DNA of 64,000 bases, taken from contig JAVGWX010000013.1 in the NCBI GenBank assembly GCA_036924085.1, forward strand, positions 44,858,675-44,922,674, read 5' to 3'. Numbering within the stretch: position 1 is the stretch's first letter; each line of letters begins with the position of its first letter. The DNA comes from Ariolimax columbianus. Lineage: Eukaryota; Mollusca; Gastropoda; Stylommatophora; Arionidae. Below are positions 30,747-41,326 of this stretch, piece by piece. Made by a program: the position numbers and the translations under genes. The notes under the pieces are model-generated. The model had not been told where the DNA came from. It worked only from the letters and a program-made list of their open reading frames with translations, and did not search any database.

Positions 30747-31083
30747 GGGATCAAGATGCTGCAAAGGTCAGCGACCCATAGCTGACTGCTAGCGTCAGGG
30801 CCAGCGAACCATAGCTGCCAAGACCCTTCTACACCTCCACGTGGTGATCCTGGATAACAGGCTGCAGCAGGGTAGACTGGCTAAGAAGAAGGGATCGAAG
30901 AGTGAATGCTTACCCGGTACTACAAAATGCTTGCTGAAGTCGGATGTGTTGGACCGAAAGGTGCAAATATCGCAGCCAAGCTGTAAACTACGACACAACG
31001 CATTTCCGTTCTCTAGACTACATTCTTAAGCCCTTTCAGGGGTTGGTAGTGGGAGATTGAGAACGAACGAAGAAGAAGAAGAA
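30747..31083 (+). mobile_element. GAA-tailed SINE (S-1), full-length
   Basis: Starts GGGATCAAGATGCTGCAAAG, has GTCGGATGTGTTGGACCG, ends GAACGAACGAAGAAGAAG. Flanked by GAATAAACTCTTG (30735-30747) and GAATGAACTCTTG (31084-31096), a 13-bp duplication with one difference. Confidence 0.88.
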
Positions 31084-31349
31084 GAATGAACTCTTGACGA
31101 TGTATCTTTGGTAGCAGGTTACAGGGGCTTCTCTTATATCATGAGGTCTGCTTGAGAGGATGGACCTGGATAAGGAAAAGCAATGCCCCAATATAAGTGA
31201 AGAAGTATAGGTTTCGCAGTGTCGAACCCCTCTTCGTCGGTTAGATTGATGTGATACAGGCTGCTTCAATGAGAGCGACGTGCACCAGTGGTTGGGTTGG
31301 TCAGTATGTTTCCCCTTAATTTAACTTAAGTTAAGTTAAGTTAAGGTGA

Positions 31350-31850
31350 TGTCGACCAGTTGACATGAATCGTGGTATGCAGGCAATGTATGGTGACACA
31401 CGTGGGTCGATGACAACAGTGAAGAACTGGACAACGATGTTTAAAGAAAGACGTAAGTTAACAAAAGATTTTCAGGTATCAGGTCAGGCGCATATTGTTG
31501 CGTCAGAGATGACACTGCCAAAAATTGATGCAGCAACTCGGGTGGACCGTCGCCGGAGCTCACACTGCCTGCATTCTGCGATGAATGTCAATTGGTCGAC
31601 ATCCTTCAGCTGTTAGAAATCGAATCACCGCTTGCTAATCAACTCTGGGCGGATTCCATATCACACCCGCCATGTTTTCAGCGGTCTGCTAAGGAAACTA
31701 TGAGTCGGAGGATAATGCAATTTTGCAAACTTACATCAGAAGTGACGCGATCATGCGTATCGTACGTATGTTCACTTGGTGCGGTTAGATCCAGTTTCAT
31801 TTGAAGACGGCTCGTAATACTTCTCCATAAAACTAGATAATAGAGGGCTT
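31350..31850 (+). mobile_element. Mariner-type transposon relic, N-terminal part
   Basis: Frame 31365-31616 reads MNRGMQAMYGDTRGSMTTVK, NWTTMFKERRKLTKDF and ASEMTLPKIDAATRVDRR, which follows the HTH region of a mariner transposase. The catalytic domain is absent. The trailing sequence 31735-31830 (CGTATCGTACGTATGTTCAC) recurs around 56000-56510, where an S-1 SINE splits it. Confidence 0.6.
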
Positions 31851-31884
31851 GTTATTGAAATTCATGACCTTCGTCTTGGTAGCA

Positions 31885-32165
31885 TTGGCTTGGTTTGGCT
31901 TGGCTTCGTTAGTTCTCAATCTCCCGCTACCAAACCATGAAAGGGCTTAAGTAGCAGAATGTAGTCTAGAGAACGGAAATGCGTTGTGTCGTAGTTTGCA
32001 GCTTGACTGCGATATTTGCACCTTTCGGTCCAACACATCCGACTTCAGCAAGCATTTTTTTAGTACCGGGTTAGCATTCCCTCTTCGATCCCTTCTCTTA
32101 GCCAGTCTACCCTGCTGCAGCCTGTTATCCAGGATCACCACTGCAGCTCATGTGCTCGTCCTCAC
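31885..32165 (-). mobile_element. GAA-tailed SINE (S-1), internally deleted, tail lost
   Basis: Minus-strand order is intact from TTCGTTAGTTCTCAATCTCC to CCTGTTATCCAGGATCACC, then jumps directly to ACTGCAGCTCATGTGCT, omitting about 95 bp present in other copies (the CCTCCACGCGG...CAGCGACC segment). Confidence 0.85.
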
Positions 32166-32344
32166 TGAGTTTCAAAGTGTTGACCTGATGGTTATGACTT
32201 CCTTTTGTGTTTATGAAGATGTTATGTTTGCGTTATGTTTTTTTTAAATGGCGGCGCCGGCAGTCATATCTGATTCTTTTTTGAATGCTTACCTACACAA
32301 TTGGACATGACAGGAATCTCCGCGCAGACTGTGATACATGATAG

Positions 32345-32545
32345 AGTTTTTTCTTCTTCTTCTTCTTCTTCTTCTTCTTCTTCTTCTTCTTCTTCTTCTT
32401 CTTCTTCTTTTTCTCCGTCATTATCTACTTCTTCTCAACCTCCTTCGACCAACAGATGCTATGCTACTAACGCGGTGAGGTTCACGAAAAAGACCGCGCT
32501 TCTATGCCGTCTCCCACAGCTTTTCGAGCAATGTCAATCCACAGA
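32345..32545 (-). mobile_element. Jockey-type LINE (J-IV) 3' end with CTT microsatellite
   Basis: (TTC)n at 32349-32412 is followed by GATGCTATGCTAC, then GCTTCTATGCCGTCTCCCAC. The same phrases follow the CTT tract at 35855-35960 (GATGCTATGCTTC, GGTCTCCCACAG). On the minus strand this is a short Cys-block-distal LINE end with a GAA tail. Confidence 0.55.
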
Positions 32546-32552
32546 GCCAGAT

Positions 32553-33175
32553 CACATACGTCTCATCAGAATATTTCATCTGACCCTGACTAACACGTCT
32601 CATCAGAATATTTCATCTGACCCTGACTAACACGTCTCATCAGAATATTTCATCTGACCCTGACTAACACGTCTCATCAGAATATTTCGCCTGACCTTGA
32701 CTAACTCGTCTGATCAGAATGGTTCACCTGACCCTGACTAACACGTCTGATCAGAATGGTTCACCTGACCCTGACTAACACGTCTGATCAGAATGGTTCA
32801 CCTGATCCTGACTAACACGTCTGATCAGAATGGTTCACCTGACCCTGACTAACACGTCTGATCAGAATGTTTCACCTGACCCTGACTAACACGTCTGATG
32901 AGAATGGTTCACCAGACCTTGACTAACACATCTGATCAGAATGGTTCACCTGACCCTGACTAACACGTCTGATCAGAATATTTCACATGACCCTGACTAA
33001 CACGTCTGATCAGAATATTTCACCTGAAACTGACTAACACGTCTGATCAGAATGTTTCACCTGAGCCTGACTAACACGTCTGATCAGAATGTTTCACCTG
33101 ACACTGACTAACACGTCTGATCAGAATGTTTCACCTGACACTGACTAACACGTCTGATCAGAATGTTTCACCAGA
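32553..33175 (+). repeat. 37-bp tandem array, about 16-17 copies
   Basis: Unit: ACACGTCTGATCAGAATGTT then TCACCTGACCCTGACTA. The array ends in CCAGACTAAACATTCGTCCT, which resembles the sequence following the same motif dimer in the S-2 repeat at 33700-33770 (GATCAGGACGTTAGTCTTCC). It is therefore likely an expansion of an S-2 segment. Confidence 0.95.
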
Positions 33176-33424
33176 CTAAACATTCGTCCTCCTCTCCTCC
33201 TGGCAGAAATTTTAAAAAAAGGGACAAGTCAAGACAAACCCTGTTTTAGCTATTCAACCAATTTTCTTTGTCGTCAGACTTCCTACAATGTGGTCTTTCA
33301 GATTCACTTCCAAGACACTCTAGGAGCAATGTCTTCATCTACTGGCTCAGGAAAATATTTATACAAGAAGAGCGTCCAGGGCAAACAGAACAGTGCTATA
33401 GGAGTTTCAAGGTGACGACGTTTT

Positions 33425-33780
33425 TGTTACTGATGTTGTTGAATGCCTACAATGATTTCTATTTTTGTGCACACTGAAAAGGATGCTTAGTGACAGTTTG
33501 TTGTAGCTTTCATCACATCCCGATCTTGTTGATGGGCCTGAGGTCCTCCACGCGGTTGTGCTATGATTGGCTTCGTCTGCGTGTCGGTCACAACTACAGT
33601 GATCGCGTCGATCTCTCACCTCGTTAGCCAGGCTTCAATGAAAACAGCTTACTTGATAGGGAGGGTTACTGGGAAGCCGAGGTGAGAGTCTTGACCAGAA
33701 TATTTTGCATGACCCTGACTAACATGTCTGAACAGAATGTTTTGCCCGATCAGGACGTTAGTCTTCCTCCCAAGGTGATG
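33425..33780 (-). mobile_element. AAC-tailed SINE-like repeat (S-2), longer copy
   Basis: On plus, GTTGTTGAATGCC (tail, about 33432) leads through CACTGAAAAGGATGCTTAGT, CATCACATCCCGATC and GTGCTATGATTGGCTTCGTC to CTCACCTCGTTAGCCAGGCT. At 33690-33765 are two 37-bp-type units (GACCCTGACTAACATGTCTG). Same order as 42990-43372 inverted. Confidence 0.7.
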
Positions 33781-33784
33781 GGGT

Positions 33785-34585
33785 TACTGACTGCTAGAGC
33801 CAGGGCCAGCAAACCAGAGCTGACTGCTAGAGCCAGGGCCAGCAAACCAGAGCTGACTGCTAGAGCCAGGGCCAGCAAAACCAGAGCTGACTGCTAGAGC
33901 CAGGGCCAGCAAACCAGAGCTGACTGCTAGAGCCAGAGCCAGCAATCCAGAGCTTACTGCTAGAGCCAGGGCCAGCAAACCAGAGCTTACTGCTAGAGCC
34001 AGGGCCAGCAAACCAGAGCTGACTGCTAGAGCCAGGGCTAGCAAACCAGAGTTGACTGCTAGAGAAAGGGCCAGCAAACCAGAGCTGACTGCTAAAGCCA
34101 GGGCCAGCAAACCAGAGCTGACTGCTAGAGAAAAGGCCAGCAAACCAGAGCTGACTGCTAGAGCCAGGGCCAGCAAACCAGAGCTGACTGCTAGAGAAAG
34201 GGCCAGCAAACCAGAGCTGACTGCTAGAGAAAGGGCCAGCAAACCAGAGCTGACTGCTAGAGCCAGGGCCAGCAAACCAGAGTTGACTGCTAGAGCCAGG
34301 GCCAGCAAACCAGAGCTGACTGCTTGAGCCAGGGCCAGCAAACCAGAGCTGACTGCTAGAGCCAGGGTCACCAAACCAGAGCTGACTGCTAGAGCCAGGG
34401 CCAGCAAACCAGAGCGGATTGCTAGAGCCAGGGCTAGCAAACCAAATTTGGCTGCTAGCGTCAGGGCCATCAAACCGAAGCTGACTGCTAGAGCCAGGGC
34501 CAGCAAACCAGAGATGACTGCTAGAGACATAGCCAGCAAACCAGAGCTGAGTGCTAGAGCCAGGGCCAGCAAACCAGAGCTGCCA
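33785..34585 (+). repeat. 33-bp tandem array (about 24 copies) derived from inside the S-1 SINE
   Basis: Unit: GAGCTGACTGCTAGAGCCAG then GGCCAGCAAACCA. The single-copy S-1 SINE has GCTGACTGCTAGCGTCAGGG then CCAGCGAACCAGAGCTGCC at this place, and the array runs straight into the rest of the SINE (34586 onward, CTGCCAAGACCCTTC). Because 33 is divisible by 3, both strands show long open frames, for example 282 codons of an SGLLALALAVS repeat on minus. These are not genes. Confidence 0.95.
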
Positions 34586-34975
34586 AGACCCTTCAGCCCC
34601 TCAACGCGGTGATCCTTGACAACAGTCTGCAACAGACCAGACTGGTTAAGGGGAAGGAATCAAAGAGGGAAAGTTTACAAAGAATCCAAAAATCACGCTG
34701 AAGTGGAACGTGTAGATCCGAAAGGTGCAAATATCGCAGTCAACCTGTAAACTACTTTACGCATTCAGTTTTACAGGCTACATTTTGTTTTTTGCAAAGC
34801 TCCTTTCGGGGCTCGGTTGTGGGAGTTTAATAAAGAACGAAGAAGAAGAAGGAAAAAGAAGAAGAAGAAGAAGAAGAAAAAGAAGAAGAAGAAGAAGAAG
34901 AAGAAGAAAAAGAAGAAGAAGAAGAAGAAGAAGAAGAAAAAGAAGAAGAAGAAGAAGATGAAGAAGAAGAAGACA
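34586..34975 (+). mobile_element. GAA-tailed SINE (S-1), 3' two-thirds with long GAA tail
   Basis: Continues from the 33-bp array: CCAAGACCCTTCAGCCCCTC, core GAAGTGGAACGTGTAGATCC, GCAAATATCGCAGTCAACCT, CTCCTTTCGGGGCTCGG and AAGAACGAAGAAGAAG, then about 130 bp of GAA with regular GAAAAA interruptions every ~33 bp (34840-34972). More diverged than other S-1 copies. Confidence 0.88.
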
Positions 34976-35240
34976 ACGATGCTGGCAGGAAGCATGATCA
35001 AAGTGCTGTTCCTGCTAATGTATCAAGTTGTCTTATTTAATGAGAAACTGACAACTTTATTTAGTTGCCTTGTACGACATGCTTGCAAGGCTGCAATGGT
35101 GTGTTGTTTTCCATCTCTCCTTGGGATCCACACATGGGACACTTCAGTTTACCTAGCTGGAAACAAGGACCTCATTCCGAGCGTTAGAGATGTTGAAGAA
35201 AAGAGAGAGGAATCGGATGGGTCATCATCCCCCCCCCCCT
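34976..35240. other. Spacer between two microsatellites
   Basis: Contains ATGCTTGCAAGGCTGCAATG and a C10 run at 35231-35240. No element recognised. Confidence 0.3.
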
Positions 35241-35244
35241 CGTA

Positions 35245-36025
35245 ATTGCTCAGAGCACATACACTTCATCACTATCTTCTTCTTCTTCTTCTTCTTCTCT
35301 TTTTCTTCTTCCACTCCTCCTCCTTCTTCTTCTCCTCCTCCTTCTCCTTCTTCTTCTTCTTCTCCTCTTTTTCTTCTTCCACTCCTCCTCCTTCTTCTTC
35401 TCCTCCTCCTTCTCCTTCTTCTTCTTCTTCTTCTTCTTCTTCTTCTTCTTCTTCTTCTCCTCTTTTTCTTCTTCCAATCATCCTTCTTCTTCTTCTCCTC
35501 CTTCTTCTTCTTCTTCTTCTTCTTCTTCTCCTTCTTCTTCTTCTTCTTCTTTTTCTTCTTTTTCTTCTTCTCCTCCTTCTCCTTCTTCTCCTTCTTCTTC
35601 GTCTTCTTCTTCTTCTTCTTCTTCTTCTTCTTCTTCTTCTTCTTCTTCTTCTTCTTCTTCTTTTTCTTCTTCTTTCTTTCTTCCCCCTCCTCCTTATTCT
35701 TATTTTTCTTCTTCTTCTCCTTTTTCTTCTTTTTCTTATTCTTTCTTTTCTTCTTCTTCTTCTTCTGCTTCTTCTCCTCCTCCTCCTCCTCCTCCTCCTC
35801 CTTCTTCTTCTTCTTCTCCTTCTTCTTCTTCTCCTCCTCCTTCTCCCTTTTCCACTTCTTCGATCCACTGATGCTATGCTTCTATCTCGGCGTAGAATAC
35901 TCTACGTTTGAGATCTCTGTCGGTCTCCCACAGATGTTCGAGCATAATCTCTCCCCAGTACCAGCCTCTCACTGGTTTAAGTAGGGCAGTCCTGCTGGAT
36001 ATGCTCTGGTGTTTGCTTGGTTGCC
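35245..36025 (-). mobile_element. Jockey-type LINE (J-IV) 3' end with a ~570-bp polypyrimidine tail
   Basis: Minus-strand broken frame from 36020 reads CRATKQTPEHIQQDCPT, then LVLGRDYARTSVGDRQR, the zinc-knuckle block C-terminal to RNase H in Jockey-type ORF2. Below 35870 is a tract of CTT, TCC and TTTTTC repeats (35275-35860), the expanded GAA tail. All long Phe/Leu/Ser frames here are repeat artefacts. Confidence 0.65.
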
Positions 36026-36027
36026 CT

Positions 36028-36372
36028 ACATTAACGCGTGAACGTTGTCTCTAAGACCCATTCTACCGAGTGACCATTGTCTCTACGACCCAGTCTATCG
36101 CGTTAACGTTGTCTCTAAGACCCATTCTACCGCGTGACCATTGTCTCTACGACCCAGTCTATCGCGTTAACGTTGTCTCTAAGACCCATTCTACCGCGTG
36201 ACTATTGACTCTAAGACCCATTCTACCGCGTGACCATTGTCTCTACGACCCAGTCTATCGCGTTAACGTTGTCTCTAAGACCCATTCTACCGCGTGACTA
36301 TTGACTCTAAGACCCATTCTATCGCGTGACCGTTGTCTCTAAGACATATTCTACCCCGTGACCGTTGTCATG
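36028..36372 (+). repeat. 33-bp tandem array with 66-bp higher order, about 10 copies
   Basis: Unit GTCTCTAAGACCCATTCTAC plus CGCGTGACCATTG alternates with GTCTCTACGACCCAGTCTAT plus CGCGTTAACGTTG. It starts at the 5'-truncation point of the J-IV fragment. Confidence 0.93.
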
Positions 36373-36772
36373 GATGTATACTTCCATGTTTACCAGTTTC
36401 ACTATGATATTACAATTTTAAAGATTCTTCTTCTTCTTCTTTTTTTTCTTCTTCTTCTTCTTCTTCTTCTTCTTCTTCTTCTTCTTCTTCTTCTTCTTCT
36501 TCTTCTTCTTCTTCTTCTTCGTCTTCTTCTTCCTCGTACGCTGTCAGACGTCAACTGTTATGTTTTCGAAAAAAGCAGCGGTCATTCTGAGACTGTCGAC
36601 ACTTCCATAGAGCTTGCCTAGTGTTGCCACTGGTGATGGCCACATCTGCTTTCTCTGATCCTCGTATGTCGGGCTGTTTTACAGCAGATGTTCAGCGATC
36701 ATTTTCACAGTACCGCACATGCATTCGTCAGTGCCACCTATCTTCAATTTATTGAATATGTGGTACCTCAGT

Positions 36773-37529
36773 CTATTGTGGCCAGTGCGAAGTCTGAAGA
36801 CCACGACCTGCTCTCTTCTGTTCAATTGGTAATAGGCATCGTTTTTTTGTGTAGCCAGTATGTTTTGTTTCCCATTTGGACATGTATCTAGCTCTAATAA
36901 GCCTTTGTGACTCTTCGTATGTCATACTAGTATCTGGTTGTGGTAGTCTTGCCCCTTCTTTTGACAGTCTGTCTGCCTCCTCGTTGCCTTGGATGTTACA
37001 GTGGGATGGAACCCACTGTACCACTACTCTTTTTGGTGCAGACTGCTGGCATAGTTGACAGAGTACTGCTCTTAAATCATTAAGTTCTGTAATTTTACTG
37101 GCTTTTTAGTGCTGTGACTACGGCCAGGGCATCTGTAAGCAGGACTATATGGCATTAATTTCTTTTGCATGTCACCATTTCTTCTACTGCAGCCCTCAGT
37201 GCCTCTGCATTCTCTCTGAAATTGCTTGAGTATTTTCCAGTTGCCACTGATAGTGTTGTTTTTCTACCATTTGGTAGGCTCAGGAATACCCCTGCCCCTC
37301 CATTCTGTGTTGTGTTTGTTACAGAGCCGTCCGTGTATGCATGGGTCCAGTCCATGCTTGGGTAGTTTTTCGTTATGTACCTCAGGGCTATGTCTCTTCT
37401 TTCTTTTTCAGTCTGGCTGTTCTTGTTTCCAATATCTGGTATATTTTCTACCACCTCTGGAAATATATGCTGCCTCCAGGTAGGTTTTCGTACAGTAGGG
37501 ATGGACTTTGGTGTTGTTAATGCGTTCAT
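36773..37529 (-). pseudogene. J-I RNase H and C-terminal region, broken
   Basis: 37529-37155 reads TVRKPTWRQHIFPEVVENIP, SMDWTHAYTDGSVTNTTQ and FRENAEALRAAVEEM; the catalytic Glu region is RENAEAL instead of RAEAEAL. 37024-36773 reads VQWVPSHCNIQGNEEADRLS and SQRLIRARYMSKWETKHTGY. Shifts lie near 37160, 37090 and 36850. Confidence 0.8.
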
Positions 37530-38476
37530 AGGGTCTTCGTTGACTTCATGCCTCCTGTTATATCTCTCATGGCTTGGTTTTGGAGTTTGCTAATTTTGTC
37601 AAAGTTCGCCTTTGCTGCGGTTATCCATGCTGCAATGCCATACTCGAGAATTGTTCTCACTCTTCTAGTGTACAGTTTCTTTAGTATACTTTCGTCTGCT
37701 CCCCAGCTTGTGCCAGTAAGTTTCCTCATGATTGTCATTCTTTCTCTGGCTCTCATTCGGTTTCTCTCGATCTGACTTTTCCATGTCATGCGCCTATCAA
37801 ATGTGACTTCCAAGTAGTTTGGGTTGTCGTTTGGCCGCAGATATTTGCCGTTAAGACTTAGTTTGGTGTTTTTGGGTTTGTTTGAAAGCCATACTATCGT
37901 ACATGTAGTTTTTTCCTCATTTATTTTGACCAGCCATGAGTTCACCCACTCCTCCAACGATGTTAGGGCCTGCTGCATCCGATTACTTGCTATGGTGAGA
38001 TTCTTTTCAGAGGTCCATATAGCCAGATCGTCTGCAAACATGGAGCTGTGGACTCTTCTTGGTATATTCTCTGCGATGTTATTTATATACACCAGGAAAA
38101 GTGTGGGTGACAGTACTCCTCCTTGGGGTACTCCCTGCTCAAGTGTCACCTTTTTACTCATATGCCCTTGTACTTGAACTCTGGCTGTTCTGTTTTTGAG
38201 GTAGTGGCTGATCCATCTGTACATTTTCCCACAAACTTCACTTCTTCGTAGCTTGACTATAAGTCCCTCTTTCCAGACCTTGTCAAAGGCCTTTTCTAGA
38301 TCCACCCACACCGCTACTGTATGCTTTTTCTCCTGGTAGGCATTCTCTATTTCTTGTGCTACGAGAGTGATCTGATCCTCAGTGGATCTGTGCTGTCTAA
38401 AGCCTGCTTCCTGTGGAATTAGTATGTGTTTTTCTTCCAGATGCCACATCAGTCTGGTGTTTATCATACGCTCCAT
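37526..38476 (-). pseudogene. J-I reverse transcriptase, uninterrupted 316-codon block
   Basis: Carries ILIPQEAGFRQHRSTEDQIT, VAVWVDLEKAFDKVWKEG (first catalytic Asp), TLEQGVPQGGVLSPTLFLVY (template-grip motif) and HSSMFADDLAIWTSEKN (FADD box), then the thumb ending TGGMKST. All central polymerase residues are present. The start is truncated by the RTE junction at 38477, so it is a fragment despite its length. Confidence 0.85.
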
Positions 38477-38477
38477 C

Positions 38478-40300
38478 TAGATCTTTGTGATAAAAGAAGG
38501 TCACTGAAAAAACACAATCACCCACCAGAGGAGGTCGGCAGTTATAAAGAGGTCAAGAAAGCCATACAACAAAAGATCAGAGAGGCGAAAGAAGCGTGGA
38601 TATGTGAGCAATGCGCAAACATCGAAGAGAGACTAAACAGAAATAATGCTAAAGGAGCATACAAGGTGGTCAAAGAACTGGTAACACCAAGACAAAGCAG
38701 GAACCTTATGATCCATGATAAAAACGGCAAGTGTCTCATTGAGGGAAATGACGTACTGGCAAGATGGACAGAGTACTGTTCCGAGCTATATAACTATGAA
38801 GGGCGAAACAAACCTGAGAAAACATTTCCCCCAACACCAACAGATATAGAGGATAACCAACTGATAACGAAGGAAGAGGTAATTGCAGCGGTAAAGACAT
38901 TGAGAAGAGGGAAGGCGGCCGGCGTGGACAGTATACCAGCAGAGCTCTTACAAGCAGGTGGAGAGGTAGTGGTGGAAGGCCTGACACACATCTGTAACAA
39001 AATATGGGCGACAGGAAACTGGCCGGACTTATGGAAGAAATCAATAGTTATACCGTTACATAAGTCTGGAAACCTAAAGCTGTGCCAAAATTACAGAACA
39101 ATAAGCCTCATCAGCCACCATAGCAAGGTCATGCTTAAATTAATCCTCGACCGATTGAAACCCCAAGCAGAGAACATTATTGCCGAGGAGCAAGCAGGGT
39201 TCAGACAGGAAAGAAGCACTACAGAACATATATTTAATTTAAGGCTGCTAAGCGAGAAATATCTAGAACAGCAGCAAAAACTGTATCATGTGTTTGTAGA
39301 TTTTAAGAGAGCGTTTGATAGGGTTTGGCATTAAGCGCTTTGGGCAACCATGAGGACGTATAATATCAACGGAAATATTATAACGGTCCTTGAACACCTG
39401 TATAACAAGGCGTCTAGCGCAGTTCTTGTGAATGGGAGGCGAGGGGACTGGTTTCGCACATCAGTTGGTGTGAGACAGGGGTGTACACTCTCTCCAACTC
39501 TTTTCAAAATATTCCTTGAAGGAATTATGAGTGAGGCACTTGGAGGTCACGTTGGTACTGTCAAGATAGGGGGCCGAACGATTACCAACCTTCGTTTTGC
39601 AGATGATATCGACGAGTTGGCGGGTTCAGAAGCAGAACTCCAGGAATGGGTCAGAAGGCTCGATGAAACATCTCTTGACTGTGGTATGGAGATAAACGCT
39701 GGAAAGACAAAATTAATGACCAACAACGCTACGGGCATCAACAACAAGATAAAAGCTAACGGTCAGGAACTCGAAGTGGTTGACCGTTTTAAATATCTTG
39801 GGTCGATTGTCAGCGATGAAGGATCAAAATGTGAAGTGTTGGCCAGAATAGCACAGACAATAGCGGCGCTTGCACGGCTTAACAAAATCTGGCAAGATAA
39901 ACGGTTAGCACTAAACACGAAAATCAGATTAATGCGTACACTGGTCCTGTATGAGACATGGACAGCTACAGCTACAGCTGACCTTCAACGAAGGATACAG
40001 GCCTTGGAGATGAGATGTTTCCGAAAACTTTTAAACGTCACGTACAAAGATCGAGTTACAAACGAGGAAATATGAGATCGAATTACAACAGCAATAAGGC
40101 TTTTCGAAGATCTTTTGGCAACTGTCAAAAGAAGGAAACTCACTTGGTACGGTCACATATCGAGATCAAGTGGTCTTGCAAACACAATCCTCCACGTGAA
40201 GGTGCATGGCAGACGACGAGTAGGACGGCCCAAAAAGAGATGGGAGGACAACATAAAAGAATGGACCAGTCTCCGACCAGAAGAGTCACGGGCATCGGCA
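38478..40300 (+). mobile_element. RTE-like LINE (R-1) segment truncated at both ends, inside J-I
   Basis: ORF pieces 38426-39334 and 39350-40075 form one polymerase split by a stop at 39333 (VWH*ALW). They read KAAGVDSIPAELLQAGGE, EEQAGFRQERSTTEHIFNLR, HVFVDFKRAFDRVWH, SVGVRQGCTLSPTLFKIFLE and NLRFADDIDELAGS (FADD). The tail reads GRPKKRWEDNIKEWTSLRPE and breaks off at SRASA, before DREGWRGVVRMSS and the CTGACC tail found at 27051-27517. A missing 3' end is not expected from ordinary retrotransposition. Confidence 0.85.
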
Positions 40301-40557
40301 TTTGAGACTTCGTCTTCCGCTTTCTGCAATTCATCATTCCAATAAGGCTTGTAGTTTTTCCTTGCCCCTCTTGGGATGGTTTCGGTGGCTGCCTGCATTA
40401 TTGCTTTGCTTAGGCTTTCCACCGTGGGTTTCATGTTGTTTTTCCGTGTGTTGATGGTTTTGCACAGCCCATCTGTCAGGATTGCAAATCTGTCCCAGTC
40501 GGCTCGTTTATAGTTACAACGTGGGAGCGGTTTTGTTTCCTGTGGGCCTACTTCCAT
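40153..40557 (-). pseudogene. J-I endonuclease-polymerase linker fragment
   Basis: Reads RADWDRFAILTDGLCKTINT, KAIMQAATETIPRGARKNYK and PYWNDELQKAEDEVSNA, the linker common to Jockey-type ORF2, then runs out of frame into the RTE segment at about 40300. Confidence 0.8.
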
Positions 40558-40654
40558 ATCAACTTCTACCTGCTAATTGGTTGAGCACCTGGCGGTCTAT
40601 TTTGTGGTGAATATCCACCGTGGAAAAGGCCAAGTCTGGAGTAGAGGTGGTATG

Positions 40655-41326
40655 CTAGGTTCTAGAATAGAAGCTAGGGCTATCCTCCGGCCTATTGATA
40701 AGATAGAGATTTGTGTCTATCTCCCAGTCTTCCATTTCATCACCTCTGTTGTCTGTGTCCGAGTATCCCCATCTCTTCGAATGGCTGTTGAAGTTTCCAA
40801 CTACTATGCAGCTGGAGTCCTTGACTTCCATACTCGAGGACGACATGTCTTTGTTTTGTGGAACGTACAGGTTGAAGATGCAGATCTTCGTTTCTTGGGT
40901 CATTATGTCGACTCCTACAATTTCTGCTTGTGCGGTGTGATTGACAGCTACCGCGCTACTCGGTATGCAGTTACGAGTCAGTATCAGAACCCCTCCTTTG
41001 TGACCTTCTATATCAAGACGGAAGGTCTGGTATCCTCTGATTGAGAATTTGTGGTTGTTGTTGAGGTGCGTTTCTTGGATACATGCCACGTCAATCTTAT
41101 CTTCATGCAAGTGATGTGTTAGGGAAAGCTTTCTGTTAATGACTCCCTCCGCATTCCACTGTAGTATTCTGAGGGTTCTGTGTTTTTGGTCAATAGTTTT
41201 TGCCCCAACACCTTGTGCCTTGACTCCACATGGGTGGGTGACCACCAGTAGCATTGGGTGGGCATCTTCGAGGCGTGAGGCCCGGCACCCTCGCTGCCTG
41301 GCGGGACTCCACAGAATGAGCGTCAC
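40655..41326 (-). pseudogene. J-I apurinic-type endonuclease domain
   Basis: The 223-codon frame reads RTLRILQWNAEGVINRKLSL (metal-binding Asn), DKIDVACIQETHLNNNHKF (catalytic Glu), GHKGGVLILTRN, CIFNLYVPQNKD and SCIVVGNFNSHSKRWGY. The usual GDFN motif is GNFN here, losing a metal-binding Asp. It ends at SPSFYSRT and a stop; downstream text STLDLAFSTVD, with a catalytic Asp, is in another frame. The only copy in the window retaining this domain. Catalytically doubtful. Confidence 0.85.

Noticed and set aside
33784..34632. 282-codon minus-strand ORF with an 11-residue SGLLALALAVS-type repeat
   Set aside because: Produced by a 33-bp array (divisible by three) within a SINE. No start context, no non-repeat coding sequence.
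35190..35984. Long Phe-, Leu-, Ser-, Arg- and Lys-rich ORFs on both strands
   Set aside because: They are translations of the CTT/TCC tract and exist in every frame.
39547..39747. Minus-strand ORFs opposite the RTE polymerase
   Set aside because: Antisense shadows without independent support.
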